Assembly (NCBI GenBank): GCA_019118925.1
Contig: DWYC01000088.1
Location: 1-64,000 of the forward strand
From: Candidatus Flavonifractor intestinipullorum
Lineage (GTDB): Bacteria; Bacillota; Clostridia; Oscillospirales; Oscillospiraceae
DNA: 64,000 nucleotides
Direction: 5' to 3'
A program made the translations under genes and the position numbers. The notes under the pieces are model-generated. The model did not search any database. It worked only from the letters and a program-made list of their open reading frames with translations, and was not told where the DNA came from. Shown here one piece after another: positions 1 to 7,712 of this stretch (position 1 is its first letter; each line of letters begins with the position of its first letter).

Positions 1-112
1 GATGAGTTTCGGGGCTGGATCTTGAAAAAAGTATGATCTTTCGTCTCAGCGTAAGCGTATGATTATGAGTACAAAAGAAATATGTAAGCGTGGATTGTCC
101 ATGACAATCTCT

Positions 113-238
113 TTAACTTTGGGAAACACCCTGCTCCCATTTGGAGACGGTCTGCCGCACCACGTTGAGTTTGACGGCCAGCTCCTCCTGCGAAAGCCCT
201 TTTGCTTTCCGGAGCCGTTGAATGTTTTCACTTAACAC
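113..238 (-). pseudogene. Truncated XRE-family HTH regulator
   Basis: This short frame is absent from the ORF track because it starts with GTG. Its 41 residues are a clear XRE (HTH_3) DNA-binding domain: LSENIQRLRKAKGLSQEELA followed by VRQTVSKWEQG. It stops just after the recognition helix, whereas family members normally run on for at least 20 more residues of HTH plus a C-terminal domain. An AGGAGG ribosome site and a good promoter lie upstream. I infer a gene decayed by a nonsense or frameshift change. An HTH-only mini-protein is possible but unlikely, since helices 4-5 are missing. No continuing homologous frame is visible between 1 and 112. Confidence 0.7.
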
Positions 239-267
239 CGGGAATGACCTCCTTTCCTGTCAGCATT

Positions 268-296
268 ATTGTACGGGAAATCGCCCGTTGCCGCAA
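268..296 (-). promoter_or_regulatory. Promoter of the XRE remnant
   Basis: Read on the minus strand, TTGCGG and TACAAT are separated by exactly 17 bases, 30 bases upstream of the GTG start at 238. Promoter and ribosome site have survived although the coding region is truncated. Confidence 0.55.
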
Positions 297-388
297 GCAA
301 CGCAGAGTAACATTGCGCGCAACGCGGCCGTAAACAGGAGAGGAATTGCTGCGGCCGCCTTAAAGAAAAGGGAAGGGCGGCCTCTGTG

Positions 389-417
389 TGGACGGCGAAG
401 CCGGTTTATGCTATAAT
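389..417 (+). promoter_or_regulatory. Promoter of the CDF transporter gene
   Basis: TGGACG, a 17-base spacer and TATAAT, with an extended -10 (TGC directly before TATAAT). It lies about 55 bases before the ATG at 471. Confidence 0.65.
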
Positions 418-470
418 AAAATTTCAAAGAATTTGGGCCGGAGCATTCCGGCCGGTTGGAGTGTGATGGG

Positions 471-1640
471 ATGACACAATGGCTGCTCAAACGATTTGTC
501 CCCGGGTTTGACCGCAGCGGCGACCCGGCGGTGCGGGAGCGGTACGGACTGCTCTCCGGCGCGGTGGGCATCGTATTGAACCTGCTTCTCTCGGGGGGAA
601 AATTCCTGGCCGGTGCGGTGACGGGCTCCATTTCCATAATGGCCGACGCCTTTAACAACCTCTCCGACGCGGGCTCCTCGGTGGTGACCCTGGTGGGATT
701 CCGCCTGGCGGGGCAGAAAGCCGACCGGGACCACCCCTTCGGCCATGGACGAATTGAGTATCTGGCGGGACTGCTGGTGTCGCTGCTGATCCTGATGGTG
801 GGCGTGGAGCTGATCCAGTCCTCGGTGGAGAAGATTCTCCACCCCGCCCCGGTGGAGCTCTCCGCCCTGTCGGTGGTCATTCTGGCCGTTTCAGTGGCGG
901 TGAAACTGTGGATGAGCCATTTTAACCGCACACTCTCCCGGCGCATTCACTCGGCGGCTATGGCGGCCACCGCCACCGACTCCCTCTCCGACGCGGTGGC
1001 CACCGCCACCCTGCTGGCCGGCCTGGTGGCGGGATACTGGCTCGGGCTGCCCCTGGACGGCTGGCTGGGCCTGGCGGTGGCGGTGTTTATCCTCCGGGCG
1101 GGCTGGGGGGCGGCCAAGGACACGGTGGACCCCCTTCTGGGTAAGCCCCCCGACCCGGAACTGGTAAAGGCCATCGAGCAGACCGTCCTCTCCCACCCCC
1201 AGGTGGTTGGAATGCACGATCTGGTTATCCACGACTACGGACCCGGCCGGGCCATGATGTCCTTCCATGCGGAAGTGCCCATGGACGCCAACATTCTGGA
1301 GGCCCACGACATCATCGACCACATTGAACGGGAGCTCATGGAGAAATACGACATCCTGACCTCCATCCACATGGACCCCATCGTCACCAACGACCGGCAG
1401 GTCAACGAGCGCCGGGCCATGGTGGAACGCCTGGTGAAGGAGATCAACCCCAACCTGACCATCCACGACTTTCGGATGACAGGGGGACCCTGCCATACCA
1501 ACCTGATTTTCGACGTGGCGGCCCCCCACGACTGCCCGCTGGGGGATGAGGAGCTCAAGGAGGCCATCACCCGGCGCATCCGGCAGGAAAACGCCAACTG
1601 CTTCGCCGTGATCCAGGTGGACCACCTTTTTGTGGAGTGA
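471..1640 (+). CDS. Cation diffusion facilitator (CDF) family metal transporter
   Basis: The 389-residue protein is an inner-membrane metal/proton antiporter of the CDF family, which exports Zn, Fe, Mn or similar divalent ions. The transmembrane part holds the family signatures ADAFNNLSDAGSS (about residue 58) and DHPFGHGRIEYLAG (about 86), and a second metal-site helix with TDSLSDA. The soluble C-terminal domain (about 210 onward) has the metal-binding ferredoxin-like fold typical of the family, with several His residues (VGMHDLVIHDYGPG). An extra tail of about 80 residues follows. I chose ATG 471 over the track's TTG 456 because GGAG lies 9 bases ahead of it. The metal cannot be told from sequence alone. 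The gene is monocistronic and next to a stress two-component system. Confidence 0.9.
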   Translation: MTQWLLKRFVPGFDRSGDPAVRERYGLLSGAVGIVLNLLLSGGKFLAGAVTGSISIMADAFNNLSDAGSSVVTLVGFRLAGQKADRDHPFGHGRIEYLAGLLVSLLILMVGVELIQSSVEKILHPAPVELSALSVVILAVSVAVKLWMSHFNRTLSRRIHSAAMAATATDSLSDAVATATLLAGLVAGYWLGLPLDGWLGLAVAVFILRAGWGAAKDTVDPLLGKPPDPELVKAIEQTVLSHPQVVGMHDLVIHDYGPGRAMMSFHAEVPMDANILEAHDIIDHIERELMEKYDILTSIHMDPIVTNDRQVNERRAMVERLVKEINPNLTIHDFRMTGGPCHTNLIFDVAAPHDCPLGDEELKEAITRRIRQENANCFAVIQVDHLFVE

Positions 1641-1747
1641 GGGGCCGGGATTCACAGAATGTTCACCCATCCGGCGGGAGATGGAGGTAAAATGACGCTG
1701 GACATCCCCGGTTCCGGCCGGTTTGACGTGAGAAAGGAAGACGTTCC

Positions 1748-2443
1748 ATGGCAACGAAAATACTGATCGTAGAGGACGAGACCAACATTGCCGAGCTCCT
1801 CCACCTCTATTTGGAGAAAGAGGGCTTCGAGACCGCAGTGGCCCCGGACGGCGGGAAGGGCGTGGAGCTTTTTCGTTCCTTCCACCCGGATCTGGTGCTG
1901 CTGGACATCATGCTGCCGGTGATGGACGGATGGTCGGTGCTCAAGAAGATCCGGGAGAGCGACAAGACCCCCGTCATCATGCTCACCGCCAAGGGAGAGA
2001 CCGACGACAAGGTCAGCGGCCTGGAGATGGGGGCCGACGACTACATCGTCAAGCCCTTTGAGATGAAAGAGGTGCTGGCCCGCATTCATGCGGTGCTCCG
2101 CCGCTTCGGCGCCGAGGAGAACAGCACGGCCGAGAAGAAACTCACCTTTGATAAACTGGTCATCAATCTGGACTCCTACGAGCTGCTGGTGGACGGCAAG
2201 CGGGTGGATACGCCCCCCAAGGAGCTGGAGCTGCTCTACCATCTGGCCTCCGCCCCCAACCGGGTGTTCACCCGCAACCAGCTCCTGGACGAGGTGTGGG
2301 GTTTCGACTACTTCGGAGACTCCCGGACGGTGGACGTACACATCAAGCGGCTGCGGGAGAAGCTGGAGGGGGTCAGCGACCAGTGGAGCCTCAAGACCGT
2401 GTGGGGCGTGGGATATAAATTCGAGGTTGTGACCAGCGGATGA
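1748..2443 (+). CDS. OmpR-family response regulator
   Basis: This 231-residue DNA-binding response regulator has a receiver domain at about 1-120 with the acidic pair ED at 9-10, the phospho-acceptor Asp53 in LVLLDIMLPVMDGW, and the conserved Lys in LTAKGETDDK. A winged-helix OmpR/PhoB output domain follows at about 130-228, ending in WGVGYKFE. The stop codon overlaps the start of the sensor kinase gene by four bases (ATGA), so the two are translationally coupled. A trypsin-like HtrA protease lies directly downstream, which makes this resemble the CssR-CssS secretion-stress system of Bacillus. That link is inferred from context only. Confidence 0.95.
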   Translation: MATKILIVEDETNIAELLHLYLEKEGFETAVAPDGGKGVELFRSFHPDLVLLDIMLPVMDGWSVLKKIRESDKTPVIMLTAKGETDDKVSGLEMGADDYIVKPFEMKEVLARIHAVLRRFGAEENSTAEKKLTFDKLVINLDSYELLVDGKRVDTPPKELELLYHLASAPNRVFTRNQLLDEVWGFDYFGDSRTVDVHIKRLREKLEGVSDQWSLKTVWGVGYKFEVVTSG

Positions 2444-3873
2444 AGAGCTTTTACCAGCGGCAGTTCCTCCTGATGGCGGGGATGGTGCTCACCTCGTTTG
2501 CTCTGCTCAGCTCGGCGTTTATGACGCTGTCCTACCAGTACACCATTCAGGATAAGCGGGAGTCCATGGAGCGCAACGCGGAATTCATCGCCCAGTTCAC
2601 CGGCGCGGTGCAGAGCAGCGGCCTGAGTCTGATGGACTCCTCCTATCAGGCCTATGTGAGTTCCATCTCCAGCATCTCCGACGCCTATGTCATCATCTGC
2701 AAGCCGGGCGGGCGGGTGATTCTGGCCTCGGAGGGGGCGTTCCGCTCGGGCGTGTCCGTCCCCTCGGTGCCTCAGGAAATCTGCCGGGAGCTGGAGGAGA
2801 CCGGGGACTACAGCGGGATGACTACCCTGGGGGGCCTTTTTCCCCAATCCCGGTATGTGGCCGGGCGGAGCGTGACCATCAGCGACTTTACGGGCAACAG
2901 CTATGAGACCAACCTGGTCTTTGTGGCGGCCGACACCGCCAGCATTACGGAGCTGTGGCGGGCGGTGGCCTCCATCTTCTTTGTCACTGCCCTGACGGTC
3001 ATTTTTATCGCCTTTATCTGCAGCGCGCTCACCTCCCGGCGCCAGACCCGGCCCATGCATGAGATCGCCGAGATGGCCCGGAAATTCGGCCACGGGGAGA
3101 TGGACGCCCGGGTAACCGGCTATGAGAACCGCCAGGACGAGGTGGGCGAGCTGGCCGAGGCCTTCAACAACATGGCCGAGTCCCTGGCCCAATCGGAGGC
3201 GCGGCGCAGCGAGTTTATCGCCAACGTCTCCCACGAGCTCAAGACCCCCATGACCACCATCGCCGGTTTCGCCGACGGGATTCTGGACGGCACCATTCCC
3301 CCGGAGAAGGAGAAGGAGTATTTAAAGACCATCTCCTCCGAGACCCGGCGGCTCTCCCGGCTGGTGCGGCGGATGCTGGACCTCTCCCGCCTGCGCTCCA
3401 ACCAGAATGTGACCGCCCAGGAGACCTTTGACATCGTAGAGCTCATGCTCCGGGTGCTGGTGAGTCTGGAGCCCAAGGTGACCGCCCGGGGACTGGATGT
3501 GGAGACGCAGCTCCCCGACGGCAGCGTGATGGTCTGGGGAGACCCGGACGCCATCACGCAGGTATGCTACAATCTGCTGGACAACGCCGTTAAATTTGCC
3601 ACCCAGGGCAGCGCCATCGGCATTTCCGTGGTCACGAAGGGCGGGAAGGCCCGCATCTCGGTGCGCAACCACGGCGAGACCATTCCGCCGGAGGAGCTGG
3701 CGCTCCTCTTCGACCGCTTCCACAAGTCCGACCGCTCCCGCAGCATGGACCGGGACGGAGTGGGGCTGGGGCTGTATATCGTCAAAACGATCCTGGGCAA
3801 CCACAAAGAAAATATCACCGTCACCAGCCAGGACGGCGTGACCGAATTCACCTTTACCCTCACCCTGGCGTAG
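2440..3873 (+). CDS. HAMP-domain sensor histidine kinase
   Basis: The 477-residue membrane kinase is the partner of the preceding regulator. A first membrane helix (about 10-30) is followed by an extracytoplasmic sensor region of some 135 residues, a second helix (about 170-192), and a HAMP linker. The HisKA domain carries phospho-acceptor His265 in NVSHELKTPMTT. The ATPase domain contains the N box (NLLDNAVKFA) and the G1/G2 boxes (DRDGVGLGLYIVK). The extracytoplasmic domain suggests it senses an envelope signal. HtrA immediately downstream is the most likely target gene. It overlaps the regulator gene by four bases. Confidence 0.95.
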   Translation: MKSFYQRQFLLMAGMVLTSFALLSSAFMTLSYQYTIQDKRESMERNAEFIAQFTGAVQSSGLSLMDSSYQAYVSSISSISDAYVIICKPGGRVILASEGAFRSGVSVPSVPQEICRELEETGDYSGMTTLGGLFPQSRYVAGRSVTISDFTGNSYETNLVFVAADTASITELWRAVASIFFVTALTVIFIAFICSALTSRRQTRPMHEIAEMARKFGHGEMDARVTGYENRQDEVGELAEAFNNMAESLAQSEARRSEFIANVSHELKTPMTTIAGFADGILDGTIPPEKEKEYLKTISSETRRLSRLVRRMLDLSRLRSNQNVTAQETFDIVELMLRVLVSLEPKVTARGLDVETQLPDGSVMVWGDPDAITQVCYNLLDNAVKFATQGSAIGISVVTKGGKARISVRNHGETIPPEELALLFDRFHKSDRSRSMDRDGVGLGLYIVKTILGNHKENITVTSQDGVTEFTFTLTLA

Positions 3874-3900
3874 GGAGCGGGGGAGAGAAGGAGCTGTGCC

Positions 3901-5163
3901 ATGAACCACTATTACTACGACCGGCCCGATCTGGCCGCCGGAGGGAGCGCCCTTCCCCCGGGGAGGGGAAAGGGCTTCCGCCGCCGGAGAAGGGAGCGGA
4001 AGCGGCGGCCGGGGCTGGGCCGGGCGGCGGCCTGCCTGTGCGCCTTTTTGGTCCTCATGGCGGGCGGGAGCGCCGGAACGCTGGTCCTGCGGCAGCTCAC
4101 ACCCTTTGGGGCCGGAGGGGAGTGGTGGACCGCCCCGGCGGAGGGCGAGACGGTTTCCATCCTCCCCGCCCCCACCGAGACGGTGGAGCGGGCTCCGGTG
4201 GGGGACGGCACCACCCTCACCCTCCTGGCCGAGCCGGAGGGCGAGCCCCTCACCCGGCAGGCCATTTATGAAAAGTGCCTGCCCTCCATTGTCAGCATCC
4301 AGAGCGTCAGCGCCTCGGCGACCTCTCAGGGGACGGGGATCGTCATGACCGGCAACGGATACATTATCACCAACCACCACGTGATTGAAGGGGCCCAGGA
4401 GATCTCGGTGACCCAGCTCTCGGGCGGAGAGACCTATGAGGCCAAGCTGGTGGGCAGCGACGCCGCCACCGACCTGGCCGTGCTGAAAGTGGAGGCCCGG
4501 GATCTCACCGCCGCCGAGTTCGGGGATTCCGCCCTCCTCCGGGTGGGGGATCTGGCCCTGGCGCTGGGCAACCCCCTGGGCGAGCGCTTTTCGGGCACCA
4601 TGACCGACGGCATCATCTCCTTCATCGACCGCAGCGTCCTGGTGGACGGGTATGAGATGCAGCTCATCCAGACCAGCGCCGCCCTCAACTCCGGCAACTC
4701 GGGGGGCGCGCTGCTCAACGAGTACGGCCAGGTGGTGGGAGTCACTACCTTAAAAATGAGCTCCGACTGGAACACCATCGAGGCGCTGGGCTTTGCCGTC
4801 CCCACGGCCACGGTCAAGGGCGTGGTGGACCAGCTCCTCGCCGCCGGCTACGTCACCGGGCGGCCCACCATCGGGATCACCGTAACGGCGGTGAGCGATC
4901 TGCCGGACGCGCTGGCCCAGGGGCTGCCCATGGGCGTGTACGTGGCCACGGTGGACGAGAGCTCCGACGCCTGGGCCAAGGGAGTGCGGCCCGGAGATGT
5001 GATTACCGCCGCCAACGGTACGGCGGTGTACAGCACCGACGGCCTCAACGAGATCAAAAACAGCCTCTCCGTGGGGGACACGCTGGAGCTGGAGCTCTTC
5101 CGGGAGGGGGAGACCGTTACGGTCTCGGTGGAGCTGGTGGAACAGCACACCATCGGCGGCTGA
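3901..5163 (+). CDS. HtrA/DegP-like serine protease with PDZ domain
   Basis: This 420-residue membrane-anchored protease degrades or refolds damaged exported proteins. A basic N-terminal cytoplasmic stretch of about 45 residues precedes one membrane anchor (about 46-66). An acidic/proline-rich linker leads to the trypsin-like domain with catalytic triad His160 (TNHHVIEGA), Asp191 (TDLAVLKV) and Ser267 (NSGNSGGALL). A single PDZ domain fills the C-terminus from about 320 (TVDESSDAWAKGVRPGDVI). That is the normal layout of Firmicute HtrA. It begins 27 bases after the kinase stop and is probably cotranscribed with the two-component genes. A GC-rich hairpin follows the stop. Confidence 0.95.
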   Translation: MNHYYYDRPDLAAGGSALPPGRGKGFRRRRRERKRRPGLGRAAACLCAFLVLMAGGSAGTLVLRQLTPFGAGGEWWTAPAEGETVSILPAPTETVERAPVGDGTTLTLLAEPEGEPLTRQAIYEKCLPSIVSIQSVSASATSQGTGIVMTGNGYIITNHHVIEGAQEISVTQLSGGETYEAKLVGSDAATDLAVLKVEARDLTAAEFGDSALLRVGDLALALGNPLGERFSGTMTDGIISFIDRSVLVDGYEMQLIQTSAALNSGNSGGALLNEYGQVVGVTTLKMSSDWNTIEALGFAVPTATVKGVVDQLLAAGYVTGRPTIGITVTAVSDLPDALAQGLPMGVYVATVDESSDAWAKGVRPGDVITAANGTAVYSTDGLNEIKNSLSVGDTLELELFREGETVTVSVELVEQHTIGG

Positions 5164-5178
5164 GGCCGCGCAAAAAAG

Positions 5179-5203
5179 GGGCGCTCTCCACCGGAGAGCG
5201 CCC
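5179..5203 (+). terminator. Hairpin after htrA-like gene
   Basis: A perfect 11-base-pair stem (GGGCGCTCTCC / GGAGAGCGCCC) with a 3-base loop lies 15 bases after the protease stop. There is no T-run on the plus strand (A-rich DNA follows), so termination may be Rho-dependent or partial. Confidence 0.55.
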
Positions 5204-5266
5204 AAATGCAAATAAGAGAGAATGGAATGGGAACCTGAGAAAAGCTCCCGTGCGGGATCGGACCCA

Positions 5267-5295
5267 TTGGCCGAGCTGCAAGAAGAGTGTATCAT
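5267..5295 (+). promoter_or_regulatory. Putative promoter of the amidohydrolase gene
   Basis: TTGGCC and TATCAT with a 17-base spacer, 50 bases before the ATG at 5346. Both hexamers deviate from consensus, so this is tentative. Confidence 0.4.
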
Positions 5296-5345
5296 AATTC
5301 CCATAAATTGTCAAATAAAACTTTTGTAGAAAGAGGTCGAATCCC

Positions 5346-6515
5346 ATGCTGATCTATCATGGCGTGGTCCACACCATGGACGGAGCGGTCATTCCCCGGG
5401 GCTATGTGCGCCTAGAGGGAACGCGCATCGCCGCCGTGGGCCCCATGGAGGAGTGCCCAACCCCCGGTCCCGGCGATCTGGACGCCGGGGGAGGACACAT
5501 CCTCCCCGGATTTATCGACGCCCACTGCCACCTGGGCCTGCTGGGGGACGGGGTGGGCTTTGAGGCGGACGACAGCAACGAGGCCACCGACCCCTGTACC
5601 CCTCAGCTGCGGGCGGTGGACGGCATCAATATTCAGGACCGCTGCTTCGCCGAGGCCCGGGCCGCCGGGGTGACCACCGTCCTCACCGGACCGGGGAGCG
5701 CCAACCCCATCGCCGGGCAGTTCGCCGCCCTGAAGACCAACGGCCGCTGGGTGGACGAGGCGGTAATCAAGGCCCCCGCCGCCATGAAATTCGCCCTGGG
5801 GGAGAACCCCAAGACGGTCTATAACGAGCGCAAGGAGACCCCCATCACCCGCATGGCCACGGCGGCAATCATCCGGGAAAACCTGGCCAAGGCCCTGGAG
5901 TACCAGGACAAGTGCGACAAGGCCGACGAGGACCCGGACACCGACGCCCCCGATCTGGACGTCAAGCTGGAGGCCCTGGTCCCGGTGGTCCGGCGGGAGC
6001 TGCCCGCCCATTTCCACGCCCACCGGGCGGACGACATCGCCACGGCGGTGCGCATCGGCCGGGAGTTCGGACTCAATTACGTCCTCGTCCACGGGACGGA
6101 GGGCCACCTTGTGGCCGACCTCCTGGCCCGGGAGGGCGTAGGGGTGATTACCGGCCCCTGCCTGGGGGACCGGAGCAAACCGGAACTGGCCAACATGACG
6201 CTGGAGAACCCGGTGATCCTGGCCCGGGCGGGGGTCAAGGTGGCCATCTGCACCGACCACCCGGAGACCCCCGTTCAGTATCTCCCCCTCTGCGCGGCCA
6301 TGGCCGTCCGGGCCGGGCTGGACGAGGAGGAGGCCCTGGCCGCCATCACCCGCAACGCCGCCGAGCTGGCGGGCGTGGAGCGGCGGGTGGGCACCCTCAC
6401 CCCCGGCAAGGACGCCGACGTGGTGGTCACCACCGGCCACCCCCTGGACTGGCGCAGCCAGGTGCTGGCCGTTTTCCTGGAGGGCACACCGGTGGCGGGA
6501 AAAAATTTCGTTTAG
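5346..6515 (+). CDS. Amidohydrolase family metalloenzyme
   Basis: The 389-residue protein belongs to the amidohydrolase superfamily (imidazolonepropionase/dihydroorotase-like clade). It has an N-terminal beta-sandwich, a TIM-barrel with the metal motif His60-x-His62 in FIDAHCHLGLL, a further pair of histidines in HFHAHRADD, a His in VLVHGTEGH, and the catalytic Asp in AICTDHPETP. The end of the barrel and the second half of the sandwich carry the usual LTPGKDADVVV. The chemistry is hydrolysis of a C-N bond in a cyclic or linear amide, but the substrate is not identifiable. It is a cytoplasmic enzyme in its own transcription unit. Related sequences are often annotated only as amidohydrolase. 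Confidence 0.85.
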   Translation: MLIYHGVVHTMDGAVIPRGYVRLEGTRIAAVGPMEECPTPGPGDLDAGGGHILPGFIDAHCHLGLLGDGVGFEADDSNEATDPCTPQLRAVDGINIQDRCFAEARAAGVTTVLTGPGSANPIAGQFAALKTNGRWVDEAVIKAPAAMKFALGENPKTVYNERKETPITRMATAAIIRENLAKALEYQDKCDKADEDPDTDAPDLDVKLEALVPVVRRELPAHFHAHRADDIATAVRIGREFGLNYVLVHGTEGHLVADLLAREGVGVITGPCLGDRSKPELANMTLENPVILARAGVKVAICTDHPETPVQYLPLCAAMAVRAGLDEEEALAAITRNAAELAGVERRVGTLTPGKDADVVVTTGHPLDWRSQVLAVFLEGTPVAGKNFV

Positions 6516-6537
6516 CTCTGGTAATTTTTTCAGAGTG

Positions 6538-6546
6538 TGTTATAAT
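6538..6546 (+). promoter_or_regulatory. Extended -10 promoter of hpf
   Basis: TGTTATAAT, a consensus extended -10 element about 100 bases before the hpf start. No good -35 is seen, which is common for extended -10 promoters. Confidence 0.5.
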
Positions 6547-6642
6547 TGTGACAAGGAGCTCCGATATGGAGCCTCCAATTCCGGTCATTTTGCCGATGGA
6601 ACGACAAGGGCCCTCTCCGGAGGGCGGAAGGAGCTGACATCT

Positions 6643-7185
6643 ATGAAGTTCGTGTTTACCGACAAAAAGGTCAACCTCCCCAACAAGGTCCACGCCTATG
6701 CCGAGAAGAAAGTGGGCAAGCTGGAGCGCTATTTCAAGGCGGAGACGGAGGCTGCCATTGTCTTTAGTGTAGAAAAGGGCCGCAACAACGTGGAACTGAC
6801 GGTGCGCTCCGGCGGCACCATCATCCGCGTGGCGGAGAGCACGTCGGACATGTTCGCCACCATCGACGCGGCGGTGGCCTCGGTGGAGCGTCAGCTCCGG
6901 AAGAACAAGGCCCGCCTGGAAAAGCGCCTGCGCCAGGACGCCTTTGTCCGCTCGGTGGACGAGGAGGTCTCCTCCTTCGCGCCCGAGACGGAAGAGGAGG
7001 AGTTCAAGATCGTCCGCACGAAGAAATTCCCCATCAAGCCCATGACGGTGGAGGAAGCGGTGCTGCAGATGAACCTGGTGGACCACACCTTCTTCGCCTT
7101 CAAGGATGTGGACCACGACGGGGCCTTCTCGGTGGTCTATAAGCGCAACGACGGCGGCTACGGCCTGATCGAAGACGCGGAATAA
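6643..7185 (+). CDS. hpf: Ribosome hibernation-promoting factor, long form
   Basis: The 180-residue protein dimerises 70S ribosomes into inactive 100S particles during slow growth. The N-terminal S30AE domain (about 1-100) binds the decoding region of the 30S subunit. An acidic linker leads to the C-terminal dimerisation domain (about 122-178), recognisable from IVRTKKFPIKPMTVEEAVLQ and HTFFAFKDVD. The length is that of the long HPF found in Firmicutes. The track starts at 6535, but ATG 6643 is preceded by GGAAGGAG at good spacing and begins the conserved MKFVFTDKKV. It is monocistronic, between an extended -10 promoter and a strong hairpin. Confidence 0.95.
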   Translation: MKFVFTDKKVNLPNKVHAYAEKKVGKLERYFKAETEAAIVFSVEKGRNNVELTVRSGGTIIRVAESTSDMFATIDAAVASVERQLRKNKARLEKRLRQDAFVRSVDEEVSSFAPETEEEEFKIVRTKKFPIKPMTVEEAVLQMNLVDHTFFAFKDVDHDGAFSVVYKRNDGGYGLIEDAE

Positions 7186-7191
7186 TCTCCC

Positions 7192-7223
7192 AGCGGCTCC
7201 CGGGGCTGGCCCCGGGAGCCGCT
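7192..7223 (+). terminator. Terminator of hpf
   Basis: A 14-base-pair perfect stem (AGCGGCTCCCGGGG and its complement) with a 4-base loop, followed by the T-rich GATTCTTTAT. Confidence 0.7.
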
Positions 7224-7303
7224 GATTCTTTATATCACTTTGAAAAGCGGAGGGGAGCTGTATAAAAATTTTTAAAAAACTTAGAAAAGATTAACATCCG
7301 TGC

Positions 7304-7332
7304 TTGCCGAATCGGTTGGATAGTGCTATAAT
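7304..7332 (+). promoter_or_regulatory. Strong promoter with no gene directly downstream
   Basis: TTGCCG, 17 bases, TATAAT, plus an extended -10 TGC. The nearest coding region is 380 bases away, behind a second promoter and a riboswitch. It may start a small RNA or a longer leader of the surface-fibre operon. The stretch 7340-7440 has no convincing ORF. Confidence 0.5.
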
Positions 7333-7445
7333 AACGGACACCAGGTGGGAGAAAGCCGGTACCTTGTACGAATTGTCCAAAAAAGGTCGCCTTAAAAAAT
7401 AGGTTCGGTTTTTTTGAAAATGTAACCGGTTTTGTAACCGCCTTG

Positions 7446-7454
7446 TGCTATACT
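7446..7454 (+). promoter_or_regulatory. Extended -10 promoter of the surface-fibre operon
   Basis: TGCTATACT, an extended -10 element about 30 bases before the riboswitch core. No strong -35 is present at 17 bases. Confidence 0.45.
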
Positions 7455-7487
7455 TATCCACAGAAGCCAAACCCCGGAATGAAATGA

Positions 7488-7610
7488 TGGAAAAGAGCAA
7501 ACCATGCGAAAGCATGGGACGCAAAGCCAGAAGGCTACCGCGGAGAGGGAGAGCCTCCCCCCGCCACGCTCGTTCGGCCGCCCAGGACAGGAACCTTCCG
7601 ACCGTCTGGA
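7488..7610 (+). promoter_or_regulatory. GEMM-I riboswitch (cyclic dinucleotide sensor), A20-type
   Basis: The aptamer core GAGCAAACC, a CCATGC-GAAA-GCATGG stem with its GNRA tetraloop, and the invariant GGACGCAAAGCC follow in order. This is the signature of the c-di-GMP-I/GEMM-I class. A GC-rich P3-like stem follows (GCGG ... GGGAG/CTCCC ... CCGC). Aligned from memory to the Vibrio Vc2 aptamer, the ligand-contacting position G20 is an A here (GAGCAAACC instead of GGGCAAACC). That substitution marks GEMM-Ib RNAs, some of which bind 3',3'-cGAMP. Terminator 7636-7670 follows, with a competing CGTCTG segment at 7603-7608. It probably controls transcription of the whole operon. The 3' boundary is approximate. 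Confidence 0.85.
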
Positions 7611-7635
7611 CGCGCGTTACTCTTTTGGCCCGCAG

Positions 7636-7670
7636 CGCCGCAGACGAGGAGACCGTCTGCGGCGTCTTTT
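7636..7670 (+). terminator. Riboswitch-controlled terminator
   Basis: An 11-base-pair perfect stem CGCCGCAGACG / CGTCTGCGGCG with a 7-base loop, followed by TCTTTT. It lies between aptamer and first gene, so it acts as the expression platform. The upstream CGTCTG (7603-7608) can pair with CAGACG of the 5' arm and would act as antiterminator. Confidence 0.85.
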
Positions 7671-7712
7671 ATGCCCGGCGCTTCTGAATCTCCGGAAAAT
7701 GAGGTGGGTCCC

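Noticed and set aside
46-231. 61-residue minus-strand ORF of the track
   Set aside because: It overlaps the XRE remnant in another frame, while the HTH is in the frame starting with GTG at 238. The track ORF has no recognisable domain.
5330-5340. GGTCGAATCCC resembling a tRNA T-loop
   Set aside because: No acceptor stem, anticodon arm or D-arm can be formed around it; it is the leader of the amidohydrolase gene.
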